Source of the DNA: Chaetoderma sp. LZ-2023a
Lineage: Eukaryota > Mollusca > Caudofoveata > Chaetodermatida > Chaetodermatidae
Direction of reading: 5' to 3'
DNA length: 64,000 nt
NCBI GenBank assembly: GCA_034401795.1
Contig: CM067372.1
Location: forward strand, 21,076,598-21,140,597
The position numbers and the translations under genes were made by a program. Under the pieces are notes generated by a model. It was not told where the DNA came from. It did not search any database and was given only the letters and a program-made list of their open reading frames with translations. Below are positions 51,141-59,788 of the stretch, piece after piece (position 1 is the first letter of the stretch; each line of letters opens with the position of its first letter).

Positions 51141-52627
51141 TTAAGAAAAGTTAACCAGCTATAATACATGGTGTTAGCAGTCTTCTCGCTCCAGTGAATT
51201 TTATCTTGGACAACCTGAAATTCAGAAACGGGGAGGCTGGGGATGATGGAAACCTTCACTCTCATGTTTTCGACACAGGAGTTAATCGACTGGATGTTCC
51301 TCTTCTGGTGGGCTGAAAGACGCTGACAGTAGTTGAGCTTGGCGAAGTGGATCTTGGATTCGGGGAACTTGCACCTAAGTGTGCTAAAGAGAAGATGTGT
51401 ACGTTGGGCCGATTGACCCATCGATTCATCCTTGTCATTTATTCCAAAATTGACTATTATCTGCTCAGGTTTGTAGGATTCATTATATTTATTAACAATG
51501 GTCCTGGCATGTACTAATTTAGCGCCTGGAAAGCAGGCGATTTGCATATCAGGATGAGGTTCGACATTGATTCTACTCAAATTTGATGCACCAATGACCA
51601 AAATCTTCTTATTCAAAGTCGGGAGACGCCACTCATTTTTGTGCTCAACCTCATGTCGAAATTTCCAAAATATGTTCTGTTCTAAAGGTGTTCTAGGAGG
51701 TTGAGACGTCACGCTAGTTCTACAAGGGGTGGGTGAAAATCGAGGTTGTGGCAATTTGGTCGCAGGAGTTCTATTGGTGTTGATTATGCGTCTTGTTTTA
51801 CGGCCACCAGCTCTTTGTGGGAGCGGAGGAAATTCCTGTGGTGACAGAGGAGGTGGTGGAGGTAGTGTACCTGGCAGAGGAATTGTAGACGGATTCATAG
51901 GTGGCGGCAAATCTAGAAGAGGAGCTTGAGGTGTATCCGTAGGGCTGTTAGACTCATTGGATGTACTCGGGGCAGAGACTAGAGGGAAAACTGGAGATAA
52001 TTTGGTGTCTATTCGCTTCACTGGTGGGGGGCTATCAGTTGGTGACCTAGTTCGTTTCTTTACCTGGGATGGTGGTACAATTACACAATCATCGGAAGCT
52101 GGGACCCTTGGTGGGCTGGCAATGGGCATACTAGTTTGCTTATTTTTCTGGAAATGTGGGTCAAATGGTCTTATGAACTGATAAAAGGCCTCTATTGATT
52201 TGGCATGGAGTTTTTGGCCATAATTTGCTTTAGCCCATTTGATAGCCGTTGATTTCGCCTTACCTAAATTAAGGTTAGGCGCGGCCTGGGCTACTAAGAT
52301 TTCTGACATGACTGTTCCTAAGCTAAAATTATAATGGTCAATCATGGCTTTTATCAGGGAATTTGCCCAATCAAAATTAACCCTCCTGATGTCGTAAGCT
52401 ATTTCTACATTTGGTAAAGCGGGTTTCACGAAGCGGCATAGTTCATCTACCTTCCTGCTCAGGCCACTTGGCAAGGTGTTATCATTCAAATTACTGGTCA
52501 GCACACCAATGTGATGGAAGCATTGAATAATCATATAATAACACTTGACCAGTCGAGCCTGGGGGGGCGACGGAATGCTGTTCTCGTGCATGCCATTCCG
52601 TCGCTTACCCTTGCTCGTTCTGGCCAT
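51131..52627 (-). CDS. Penelope-like element ORF1 with SGNH (GDSL-type) hydrolase domain
   Basis: 498 residues from an ATG in excellent Kozak context (ACCATGG) at 52,627; 10 further in-frame residues upstream lack an ATG. Layout: an N-terminal unassigned part (1-165), a Pro/Ser/Thr-rich linker (about 165-325), and a C-terminal SGNH-like domain (about 340-490). All four SGNH blocks are present: VIGASNLS (Ser348), FPGAKL (Gly368), NFGIND (Asn397) and DKIHW (Asp475, His478). SGNH esterases occur in ORF1 proteins of some CR1/L2 LINEs and, as I recall, near Penelope-type Athena elements in bdelloid rotifers. The natural substrate is unknown; esterase activity or an adapted binding role are both possible. 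The frame is intact and ends at a TAA directly after a frameshift heptamer. The same C-terminus, diverged, precedes ORF2 in the second copy. Confidence 0.8.
   Translation of the reverse strand: MARTSKGKRRNGMHENSIPSPPQARLVKCYYMIIQCFHHIGVLTSNLNDNTLPSGLSRKVDELCRFVKPALPNVEIAYDIRRVNFDWANSLIKAMIDHYNFSLGTVMSEILVAQAAPNLNLGKAKSTAIKWAKANYGQKLHAKSIEAFYQFIRPFDPHFQKNKQTSMPIASPPRVPASDDCVIVPPSQVKKRTRSPTDSPPPVKRIDTKLSPVFPLVSAPSTSNESNSPTDTPQAPLLDLPPPMNPSTIPLPGTLPPPPPLSPQEFPPLPQRAGGRKTRRIINTNRTPATKLPQPRFSPTPCRTSVTSQPPRTPLEQNIFWKFRHEVEHKNEWRLPTLNKKILVIGASNLSRINVEPHPDMQIACFPGAKLVHARTIVNKYNESYKPEQIIVNFGINDKDESMGQSAQRTHLLFSTLRCKFPESKIHFAKLNYCQRLSAHQKRNIQSINSCVENMRVKVSIIPSLPVSEFQVVQDKIHWSEKTANTMYYSWLTFLNLN
51134..51140 (-). 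promoter_or_regulatory. Candidate -1 ribosomal frameshift site (TTTAAAC), copy 1
   Basis: In the ORF1 frame it reads T TTA AAC followed by TAA, a canonical X XXY YYZ heptamer. Slipping back one base gives TTT AAA CTA ACT GAG and opens ORF2. Seven bases later (TAACTGA) a GGGT pairs with ACCC after a short loop, and an ACCCAG/CTGGGT pairing lies just beyond. The stem is weak, so the stimulator is uncertain. Confidence 0.65.
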
Positions 52628-53037
52628 GGTGATAGTATACAACAACAAATGATCCAATTAACCAGCTAATTTAACAACAACCGAACAGGCCAACAAATCT
52701 AAACAAGGGAGGCAATCGAACTACAATCACGGATTGTTTTAAAGGGCTGTTCTAATAGCTAAAACCTGAACCAAGGGAGATAATCAGACTCTAACCTATC
52801 GCTAATTGCCTAAGGTTAATGACTGGGAGGATCTAAAATCTAAATGTTGAAATGATGAATAATTAAATCTGCAAGCCTACAAAACTACAACTCTACAAGC
52901 CTATCGGATTTTACAAGCTTAAACAATATAATCACAGCTGAAATTGAAGATTAGTAGCATTTAATATTTAAACATACAAGCAATACAAAAATAATAATTA
53001 ATATATCTATAACTCACAGTTTGTTACCGTCGTGCTT

Positions 53038-53077
53038 GGCTGACCGGTTTCGGTTAAGAATAACCTTCTTCAGAGCC
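53038..53077 (-). ncRNA. Hammerhead-ribozyme-like motif
   Basis: Read on the minus strand: GGCT, then CTGAAGA (matches the CUGANGA core), one extra A, a perfect 5-bp stem GGTTA/TAACC with loop TTCT, then GAAA, a self-complementary ACCGGT and a GTC cleavage triplet followed by AGCC. GGCT and AGCC pair as stem I. The very short, palindromic stem III is typical of hammerheads reported in Penelope-like elements, which can act as dimers. The extra A beside A9 departs from consensus, though extra bases there are known in natural hammerheads. Cleavage activity is not shown. Confidence 0.6.
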
Positions 53078-53679
53078 TTTACAACAAATCTGTCCTTCCA
53101 TCAAAATTTCTGTCTATTTATTAGTTTGGCTAACTCTTTGTTACTCAAATGTTTTGAAGTTGGAAAACTTGCTTTCATTGAGGATTAAGACAGCCATAAA
53201 TTTTAGATTCAATTGTGTAAAGCCCTTTGCTACTGATTGAGCATTAGGGTTTGTGAGTGAGGTTTTGGCATCACTCACTAGTTTGAGAGGTCATCGATCA
53301 AAGGATCAAACATCGACCATTAATTCAGTGAATTGTTTTTCTATTCTTCAAAGGAGTCCAATAGGCTTGGTTTTCAAAGTTTGATTTATTCCTTTAGAAT
53401 TTAAAATTCAAACAGAGAATTATTTAGGCAATTTGAATAAGAGATTCTTTCAATCTTAATTTACTGAAAGTTTCTTTTAAAGTATTTTGAGTTTTGTGTT
53501 GCTGAATGTATTTTGTTGTTGGCCACATCAACAAAACATCTAGTAAATCTAATTCCAAAATTACTCTGTAAATCGAAGGAATTGGATAGATGGGTGGAAA
53601 GTGGGAGACTAAATAAATGGCTAAAATACAGTGGGGTGGGGCGACGGAGGGTGGGTGGGGGCGGGGGTGATGGACAAAT
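53078..53679. other. Leader or flank of the Penelope-like element, no gene
   Basis: AT-rich sequence with no supported gene. It may belong to the Penelope-like 5' end. A G-rich stretch (53,630-53,672) with GGGGTGGGG and GGGTGGGTGGGGG words could form a G-quadruplex. Confidence 0.4.
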
Positions 53680-53918
53680 TGTAGAAAGGAAAAGCTGGAA
53701 TGATGGAATGAGAAAAGGAGGGAGTGAGGGAAAGAAGAAAGGAATGATGGAAAGAAGGAAGGAGGCGGATGAGAAAGAAAGAAGGAGTGAGAGAGGGGAG
53801 GAATTAGAGAAAGAAGAGATGAGAGGAAGAAAAGGAATGCGAGAAAGAAGGGATGAGAAGGGATGAGAGAAAGAATGAGAAAAGTGAAGGAATGAATGAG
53901 GGAGGCAAGAATTAGAGA
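53680..53918 (+). repeat. Purine-rich (GA) degenerate repeat
   Basis: About 240 bp almost purely of A and G with repeated GAAAGAAGGA, GGGATGAGA and GGAATGA words. It ends exactly where the right copy of the 131-bp direct repeat begins. Minus-strand frames through it are Phe/Ser/Leu-rich artefacts. Confidence 0.85.
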
Positions 53919-54049
53919 TAGCATCCAATATCATGGCAGTCTCAGCACCCTGTGCCACTGCTGTAGACGCCAACACGAGCAGTATGATAAGAATCATGGC
54001 TATACATGAAGAGTTAACCTGAACAGAGTGAATCCCTCGAGAAATATCT
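53919..54049. repeat. 131-bp direct repeat, right copy
   Basis: Right partner of 49,979-50,109. Beyond 54,049 the native sequence of the virus-like block continues without break, so this copy is joined to the rest of the minus-strand gene. Confidence 0.9.
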
Positions 54050-54404
54050 GTGCCAGATCGAGCCCTGTTCCATCCGGATCGATAGTGAACTTCATCCCCT
54101 CAGGGGCAGGGGCTAGCTGCTTCACTCTGCCGCCAGCTAAGAAACGTAGCTCTAGGACTATATGAGTCGTTTGTGGGCCAGTGACTCTGACTCGCTGAAG
54201 CAGTTTAACAGCACCCTTGACTTTGGAGACATGTGACACCCCATCTACCCATAGGGTGCCCTCCTGGAGGTTAACAGCTTCTTCTGGTCCATCGAATGGA
54301 CGACGCAGCAGGAGCTTTCCACCTGTAACCCCAATCTGCTGACTCACCCTCGTCAGGGAGACACCTTCACCTATGTAGGTAAGGAAGGATGATACCAGAA
54401 TGTA
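54000..54404 (-). pseudogene. Unrecognised small protein of the virus-like block, no ATG
   Basis: An open minus-strand frame of about 134 codons ending in TAG, 2 bp before the signal-peptide ATG of the next gene. It is open from about 54,404 but contains no ATG upstream of its conserved-looking part; the first alternative start is a GTG at 54,347. It has Gly/Leu-rich segments (GVTGGKLLLRR) and ends GLDLAQIFLEGFTLFRLTLHV. I do not recognise the family. Loss of the start codon suggests decay. Tight spacing to the secreted-protein gene suggests they were transcribed together. Confidence 0.45.
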
Positions 54405-54409
54405 GAGCT

Positions 54410-54897
54410 TTCAAACTGTCCCATCCCTTTTCACAACAGTGGAGAGGGGAGTAACCTCTATATCAATGACTGCGGGAGGCTCTCTTCTACCTTGGCAGCA
54501 TCAACTGCATACACATCTGCCAGGTCAGCAAAACCAGTCGAGTGAGCAAATATTGGTTCCATAGCACGCTATATAGATGGGGTTTAAACAGGAGATATAA
54601 CCATGCCGATTGTCCGACTGCTGCTCGCCGGTGGTGAGAACGCAATCTCACCCTCTCTGGAGGGGAGACGGGTGGTACAGTACTGTGTAGAATGGGTCCT
54701 CTTCCTCCGGGCAGTGCACACAGCAGCTCACTGGTAGAAGTCAGCTGAGACGTGAGTATCTCCAAGGTGACAACAGCTACCTATGGAAAGCTATCAGTCC
54801 TAGCCTGTTCACACCTGTAAATCACCTGTTTGACAGCCCCTCCATTAACATATATGCCGGCACGGATGGGATATCGGATGCCCATATTACTGATTGA
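54410..54897 (+). pseudogene. Decayed gene of the virus-like block
   Basis: A plus-strand frame with coding character (for example LYINDCGRLSSTLAAS, then MPIVRLLLAGGENAISP) is broken by an in-frame TGA after AKPVE, a TAA after DGV and a TAG after HTAAHW. It then shifts frame near 54,750 and finishes as NSYLWKAISPSLF...IYAGTDGISD with a TGA at 54,895-54,897. The product is not recognised. It runs in the same direction as the next four frames and ends 13 bp before the next ATG. Confidence 0.5.
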
Positions 54898-54909
54898 CCT
54901 GACGACAAT

Positions 54910-55227
54910 ATGATATCATACCAGGAATATCTGACCTGGGCCGAGATGCTGAAGAAAGCGGTTCACCCCTTTATGACCCCTGCACAGATAAAGGCCTTAA
55001 ACGAACAGAGGCTCGCACTGCAACAAGAAGGAGAGCGACTACAGCGGGAGAACTGGTATCAACAGAACACGAGCCTTGCAAGGAGGCGAAGGAACAGTGA
55101 AAATTTCCGATACTGGCAGGCCCTCCTGGAGGCGAGTAAGCAAGACGCAGGAGTCTTGACAGACGACGATGAGCCAGATGTTTTCACAGACGAAGATGAG
55201 CCAGGTGTCTTCTCAGACGAGGATTAG
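54910..55227 (+). CDS. Small charged protein with acidic C-terminal repeats
   Basis: 105 residues from an ATG. The middle (about 38-75) is rich in Arg, Glu and Gln and probably helical. The end has three imperfect repeats of the type VxTDxDEPD/GVFxDED (about 80-105), strongly acidic. No family is recognised. It lies 13 bp after the decayed gene upstream and 27 bp before the next ATG, in a compact co-directional run. It is intact, unlike most of its neighbours, but short. Confidence 0.5.
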   Translation: MISYQEYLTWAEMLKKAVHPFMTPAQIKALNEQRLALQQEGERLQRENWYQQNTSLARRRRNSENFRYWQALLEASKQDAGVLTDDDEPDVFTDEDEPGVFSDED

Positions 55228-55254
55228 TCAGAGGTCATACAGTGGGAAAAGGAG

Positions 55255-55491
55255 ATGGCGCAGAGGTGTAAGACCAAGAAAGTCATCCAGCGGCGGACCT
55301 ACTATGTTGGTGATAAGGTGAAGTTTCAGATGTCACATCTCAGAAAGCTACTGGCACCCGACATAGTGCTGGATGACCACTGTCTAAGAGACATCTGTCT
55401 CAACACCCGCAAGCTGGTACGGTTCGCCGGGCTCTCCAAAATGAACCCTTCTATGACTCATGAGCAGATTCTGCAGGTGATGCAGGTTTAA
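55255..55491 (+). CDS. Small basic protein of the virus-like block
   Basis: 78 residues from an ATG, basic at the N-terminus (RCKTKKVIQRR) with three cysteines. No family is recognised. It is 16 bp from the next start codon. Intact, but too short for a strong coding case; position in the compact run is the main support. Confidence 0.45.
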   Translation: MAQRCKTKKVIQRRTYYVGDKVKFQMSHLRKLLAPDIVLDDHCLRDICLNTRKLVRFAGLSKMNPSMTHEQILQVMQV

Positions 55492-55506
55492 GCCTCCAGA
55501 TATACT

Positions 55507-56067
55507 ATGGCAAAATCAGAGTGGCAGAAGCAACCAGAACTATACCCCTCCCTGACTGCTGACGAGGGCAGTACCATCCATGGCTGGCGACTCCAGCAGA
55601 TAGATACCATCAGGCAGAATCTCGTCCGTGAGGCAGAAAAGTACAGCAGAACATGAAGGCGATATAAGACAGCATACAACGTCCTCGCGCGTACAACCAC
55701 TGCTGCGGGTGTGATTGGAGCCAGTGCTGGTGTGGCAGCTGTGGCCACTCTCCCTACATGGGTGGGTACCCTCGTCGCCATCCCGCTGGGTGGCATGACA
55801 CTAGCCGCCACTGTCTTGGCCACAAGCTTCGGTGGTGGGGCAGCGGCAGTTCACAAGGAGGCTGCTGGAGAAGCATGCTAAATACGTGAACTGGCACAGA
55901 ATATGCTACGGACTATCGACGAGTCTGTCAGCAAAGCTCTCGAGGATGGACGGGTCACCGATGAAGAGTACCACAATATATTGAAGGTCCAAGCCCTGTA
56001 CCGCATGGAGAAACCTAAACGAGATGTTATGGCGAGGTCACCTCGCCGGTCTCTGGAGTCGAGATGA
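55507..56067 (+). pseudogene. Membrane protein of the virus-like block, two in-frame stops
   Basis: One frame of 187 codons from ATG to TGA, interrupted by TGA after KYSRT and TAA after AAGEAC. Two hydrophobic segments (TAAGVIGASAGVAAVATLP and GTLVAIPLGGMTLAATVLAT) lie in the middle and look like a membrane hairpin. The C-terminal part (SVSKALEDGRVTDEEYHNIL) is soluble and helical. Near the TAA a neighbouring frame looks better, suggesting paired small indels. The first stop fits CGA to TGA. Function unknown. Confidence 0.55.
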
Positions 56068-56120
56068 CTACAAATAGCGTGGTGCCTGTATGGTAGCTTT
56101 AAGAACACCAGTTAGTATAG

Positions 56121-57296
56121 ATGGCCTTCCCACTGAACCTCACGAAAGTCATCCGGAGCCAACCGCCCCTCCTGGGTATACCCCTGACTGGCCTGAGAGG
56201 TCCACTGGATGATATACCAGAACTAACACCGTTCTCCATCACAGTGGATGGACGGTCCTGAACCAGCTTCTCCGTCAACCCATGACCGCTGACCAACCTC
56301 CCCATAAAGGATGCAAAGCAAGCTCATACTTGGATGGCTGCTCCAAGCCTCTCATACTGGAATCAGCAGCTGAACTTTGCCGTGTGGTGTGCCACGGCAG
56401 GATGTGGAATAGGTTCCACCCTGCTTCACTCCTATTCTGGTACTCCTGAAGCTGTGCTCATTGCCAGCTGTCTCAGATTCCACGTGTACTTCATGGTGTG
56501 ACGAATCCTCCAAGAGCTGGGCGCAAGCCTCCCTGATACAAACGACTTCGACCCACAGCTCAACAGTCATAGCGTCTCAGCAGCCAGCAGACTACAGAGA
56601 GAGTTCAGTGCTCACCCAGACTATCGGTGGCATGGTGGTGACAACATTGGCCTAGGGGTTATATACGGTGACCCAAGACGTGACTACTCAGGATTCCCCT
56701 ATTGAACACCCCGACAAGTAGGCAATCGGAAGACAGCGACATTCTCGTTCGATCCAGACTCCAACCCTGGAGCGCTGGTGCAAAATATGCACATCACTGG
56801 CTTGTGGCAGGACTATCCAGATGTGTGGAAGTACTTTGTCCCACACACCACCTCAGGCCTCACACCAGCAGGGATCGTTCCGGTCAACCAGTCCCTGGAA
56901 GCACGGTGCTACTGCCTCCTTACAGCACAGACCAAGCTGCGTCATTCCATTGATGGTGTCAGCGGAGCAGAGGTCCAGGCCATGTTCATCAGTCTCGTTG
57001 AAGATATGATCATCGTGGCAGATCCCAGCAGTTTTATTGCTAAGTTCCAGCAGGGGTTGCAGAAGGCCCGTCGCAAACTTGTCTTTGTTATTTCACCACA
57101 CCTACGGGTAATTCCGAGCAACATGATCGTGAACATCGAGGACCTCCAAGTCAGGGGCTATAACAACATGATAGTCGAGGGGAGTTCCCCAGGTGTCCAC
57201 TTTGGCTTCAACACTGATATCAACGCACCTATGCGTAGTCTGGGCCATACAGTCGTTCTGACCTTGACACTGCAGCCAGTCGACACGACGCTTCCC
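56121..57296 (+). pseudogene. Largest protein of the virus-like block (about 390 residues), four TGA stops
   Basis: A single uninterrupted reading frame from ATG at 56,121 to the retroelement insertion, broken only by four in-frame TGA codons (after VDGRS, SVNP, FHVYFMV and SGFPY). Coding character is otherwise clear along the whole length, for example FAVWCATAGCG, YRWHGGDNIGLG and AEVQAMFISLVED. I have the impression of a family seen in several marine-invertebrate genomes but cannot name it; a structural (capsid-type) role is only a guess. All four stops fit CGA to TGA at CpG sites. The 3' end is cut by the composite retroelement, inside the target-site duplication. Confidence 0.6.
57252..57296. 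repeat. Target-site duplication of the composite insertion, left copy
   Basis: Positions 57,266-57,289 are identical to 63,141-63,164 (24 bp, starting GACACTGCAG and ending CGACACGAC). Similarity extends both ways to about 57,252 and 57,296 (63,129-63,174); the left copy shows C to T changes and lacks an ACC. Confidence 0.8.
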
Positions 57297-57318
57297 ATGT
57301 ATGTATGTATGTATGTAA
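57297..57318 (-). repeat. (CATA)n tail of the composite element
   Basis: Five tandem tetranucleotides exactly at the boundary with the target-site duplication, as expected for the 3' tail of a target-primed retroelement. Confidence 0.8.
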
Positions 57319-57472
57319 TATTGTAAACGCACCGGCTCAGAATTTTCAAAATTGAAAAAAATTGAAAATATTTTTGCTTATTTTATCACCTGAGATTGTC
57401 AATTTTGTTTAATAGATGCCATATGGCCTGATTAGTATACAATGATAAATCATTGATTGATGTTTTGAACAC

Positions 57473-59788
57473 TTATTTGAGTTTCGCTTTTACCAAGATG
57501 TCGCGTAGATTAGGATTTTTCTTAAATGCAATTACTGGACGCTTGTTGAATGGTTGTTTTAAATTGTCCTGTAATTTGTGATACTCATCCTTTAGGATTT
57601 TCGCAATTTCAACATTTTTCCGATTGTATGTGAGAGTAAATGGGATAATCTCACGTTGATCCGAGAGGCATGGGTCCGAATTTATGCCCCTTGGCCATTG
57701 TGTTTCGAGTTCTTTAATCCAAAACGATTCTCTTAGTGATCTTTGTTTATCAGTTTCCTCTGTTGTGTCTGAAAGAGGTAGCTGTTCGATGGGCATAATT
57801 TCAAAGTCACGGGTGACTAAATGATCAGGAAGATTAAAATGTTCAGCCACATGTGTGTCTTCCTCTAGTCTAATATCTGAAAGGTGTCTGGTTGCTCGGC
57901 ATCTTAGTCGATTTTTTGTTTCGCCAACATACTGCTTTTGACACAATTTGCATGAAATTAAGTAAATGACATTTTCAGAATCGCAATCTAATTTCGACTG
58001 AATTTGAAATTTGCTTTTGTTTTGAAAGCTCGTGAATGTACTCTGGGAAGGAAGAAATTTATCCAATTTACACCTTTTCTTTTCACATTTCCGAGATTCT
58101 CCATCACCAATAATCGGACGATTATGACAAATTTTGGTAGGCCGAGAATTTCTGGCATTATCCGGAATGATTTCCAAATTATGCAAAGTTTCAGACTTTA
58201 TTTTGCGCAGGAACCGAGAAGAGTACCCTCTCGGTTTGAGGGCTTTGAATAAGGTCGTACATGATGATTCAAAGTTTTTTTTATCACTCGAATTTCGATG
58301 AAAACGGATTATTTGTGATTTTACAAGTCCCTTGAAAGTATGCGGTGGATGGAATGATTTGTTGTGCAGTAGTTGATGCGAGTCGGTTGGCTTAAAATAA
58401 ACTTTGTAGTCTAAGTAACCAGTTGTTTCATACTTTATACCTTTGTATAAAGTTACATCCAGGAAATCTACGGACATCTCATCAATTTGAGCTTTTAGTT
58501 TGATATTCGGATCATGATTATTCAGAATGGCCAGAAATTCGGTAAATGCTTCCTTACTATGTTGCCAGATCATGAAAATGTCATCGAGGTACCTGCGGTA
58601 GATGAGCGGCTGATTTGGACAGATTTCGAGTGCTTCCTTTTCCCACTCTGCCATGTAAAGGTTAGCGAAACCTGGGCTGAAACGCTTACCCATTGCGCAG
58701 CCACAAATTTGTTGGAAAATTTCACCAGCAAATTCAAAGTCATTGCCCTTCAGACTAAGCTCTAATAGAGCTATTACTTCTCTGTCGGGCCTGTTGGTGT
58801 GAGGATAGTCGGTAAATGCTCTACGAATTGAATTTAGACCCTTTTCGATGTCAATGTTTGTGTACATAGCATCGACGTCCATTGTAATTAAGAATGAATT
58901 TGGAGGGACCGAGATCTTAGAGACCTGGGCTAGGAAGTCTTCAGTGTTTTTCAGATAGCTAAAATGTCTATTTGCAATTGGCTGAAGATGGTAGTCGATA
59001 AATTCACTAATCCTATATGATTCCGAACCACAATCTGAAATGATGGGTCGCCCTGGTGGTGTCATTGGGTCGGTCCATAAGTCAACAGACTTATGGATTT
59101 TAGGAAGAAGATAAAATGTACGTGGTTTCGAATCATCTTTGGCACACAGGTATTTAAATTGCTTTTCAGTTATCTTCCTGTTATCAACCATTTTTTGGAG
59201 AATTTCGTTGAATTTGCTACAGTTATTTTGCCAAAGTGGTTCATTTAGTTTTCGGTAATGCTTCGGATTACTAAGCTGTCTATGCGCTTCTTTGATGTAG
59301 TTGTCTTTATCCATTACTACAGTAGCCGATCCTTTATCCGCAGGTTTGATGACAATTTCATTCTTTCTAGATAAATCTAATAGGGCCTGGCGTTGCTCAT
59401 AGGATAAATTTTGCTGATCGTTTGGAAATGTAGTATTTTCAATACTTTCAGAGTAAAGTTTTATACTTTCACCGATTGCTGGGTCAACACATTTTAAGTT
59501 TGGAGCCCAGCCGGTTCTTTCAATGAATGGTGGAATATTACTATTGGAGTTTCGAAAAAAATCTGCCAATTTTACTCGGTGACCAAATTCAGCAGTTTCA
59601 GTAAAGCCATTATCTAAATCTGCATCCAAACCTGTTTTAGGTGTTGGTGTTGGGACAAAGGTCAAGCCGAAATCAAGCAGTGACTGTTCTGCTTCACCTA
59701 ATGCGGAGCCGGTTAAGTTTACAATATTACTACCCAGTCCCAGTTCCAGTTCTGGGTGGATGCTACCCTGACCCTCATTCAATTTAAA
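57473..59788 (-). CDS. Penelope-like reverse transcriptase with GIY-YIG endonuclease (ORF2, intact)
   Basis: About 770 residues, open from the frameshift heptamer at 59,788 to a TAA at 57,473. The product would copy element RNA at nicked target DNA in the nucleus. RT motifs, numbered from the TTG at 59,782: KPADKGSATVVMDKD (147-160), FYLLPKIHK (223-231), PPGRPIIS (242-249), motif A MDVDAMYTNI with D302 and D304, GCAMGKRFSPGFANLYM (361-377), and catalytic YLDD (398-401). The C-terminus holds a GIY-YIG nuclease, VIYLISC-KLC-QKQYVGETKN (605-624), with the CxxC insertion typical of animal Penelope-like elements, then ERESFWIKEL-type sequence. The first ATG (residue 157) is inside the conserved RT region, so independent ATG initiation could not give a working protein. 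No stop or frameshift is seen, making this the best-preserved coding unit in the region, although its element is 5'-truncated. Confidence 0.92.
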   Translation of the reverse strand, partial: FKLNEGQGSIHPELELGLGSNIVNLTGSALGEAEQSLLDFGLTFVPTPTPKTGLDADLDNGFTETAEFGHRVKLADFFRNSNSNIPPFIERTGWAPNLKCVDPAIGESIKLYSESIENTTFPNDQQNLSYEQRQALLDLSRKNEIVIKPADKGSATVVMDKDNYIKEAHRQLSNPKHYRKLNEPLWQNNCSKFNEILQKMVDNRKITEKQFKYLCAKDDSKPRTFYLLPKIHKSVDLWTDPMTPPGRPIISDCGSESYRISEFIDYHLQPIANRHFSYLKNTEDFLAQVSKISVPPNSFLITMDVDAMYTNIDIEKGLNSIRRAFTDYPHTNRPDREVIALLELSLKGNDFEFAGEIFQQICGCAMGKRFSPGFANLYMAEWEKEALEICPNQPLIYRRYLDDIFMIWQHSKEAFTEFLAILNNHDPNIKLKAQIDEMSVDFLDVTLYKGIKYETTGYLDYKVYFKPTDSHQLLHNKSFHPPHTFKGLVKSQIIRFHRNSSDKKNFESSCTTLFKALKPRGYSSRFLRKIKSETLHNLEIIPDNARNSRPTKICHNRPIIGDGESRKCEKKRCKLDKFLPSQSTFTSFQNKSKFQIQSKLDCDSENVIYLISCKLCQKQYVGETKNRLRCRATRHLSDIRLEEDTHVAEHFNLPDHLVTRDFEIMPIEQLPLSDTTEETDKQRSLRESFWIKELETQWPRGINSDPCLSDQREIIPFTLTYNRKNVEIAKILKDEYHKLQDNLKQPFNKRPVIAFKKNPNLRDILVKAKLK

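Larger units (their letters stand above)
50610..53077 (-). mobile_element. Penelope-like retroelement, copy 1 (3' part lost in gap)
   Basis: From 5' to 3' on the minus strand: hammerhead-like motif (53,077-53,038), about 410 bp of leader, ORF1 with an SGNH hydrolase domain (52,627-51,131), the frameshift heptamer, and the N-terminal part of ORF2 up to the gap. ORF2 matches the intact copy at 57.5-59.8 kb. The element is inserted in the virus-like block and flanked by the 131-bp direct repeats. Its exact 5' end is not clear: 53,078-53,918 holds further sequence of uncertain origin. Confidence 0.8.

Noticed and set aside
50809..52181. Plus-strand frames of 66-104 codons opposite Penelope-like ORF1 and ORF2
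   Set aside because: Antisense shadows of the minus-strand genes with no recognisable features.
53424..53997. Minus-strand frames of 166-178 codons rich in Phe, Ser and Leu
   Set aside because: They read through purine-rich repeat; only the first 25 codons of one belong to the duplicated signal-peptide gene.
56121..57296. TGA read as an amino acid (alternative code or selenocysteine)
   Set aside because: Neighbouring frames of the same block also have TAA, TAG and frameshifts, so simple decay explains it better.
59782..59784. TTG as the true start of the RT-endonuclease frame
   Set aside because: Near-cognate TTG is a poor eukaryotic start, the other copy has CTA at this place, and the frame is open back to the heptamer in both.
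57473..59788. Group II intron or telomerase as the identity of the RT
   Set aside because: The GIY-YIG nuclease with CxxC insertion and the KPADKGS and LPKIHK motifs are those of Penelope-like elements.
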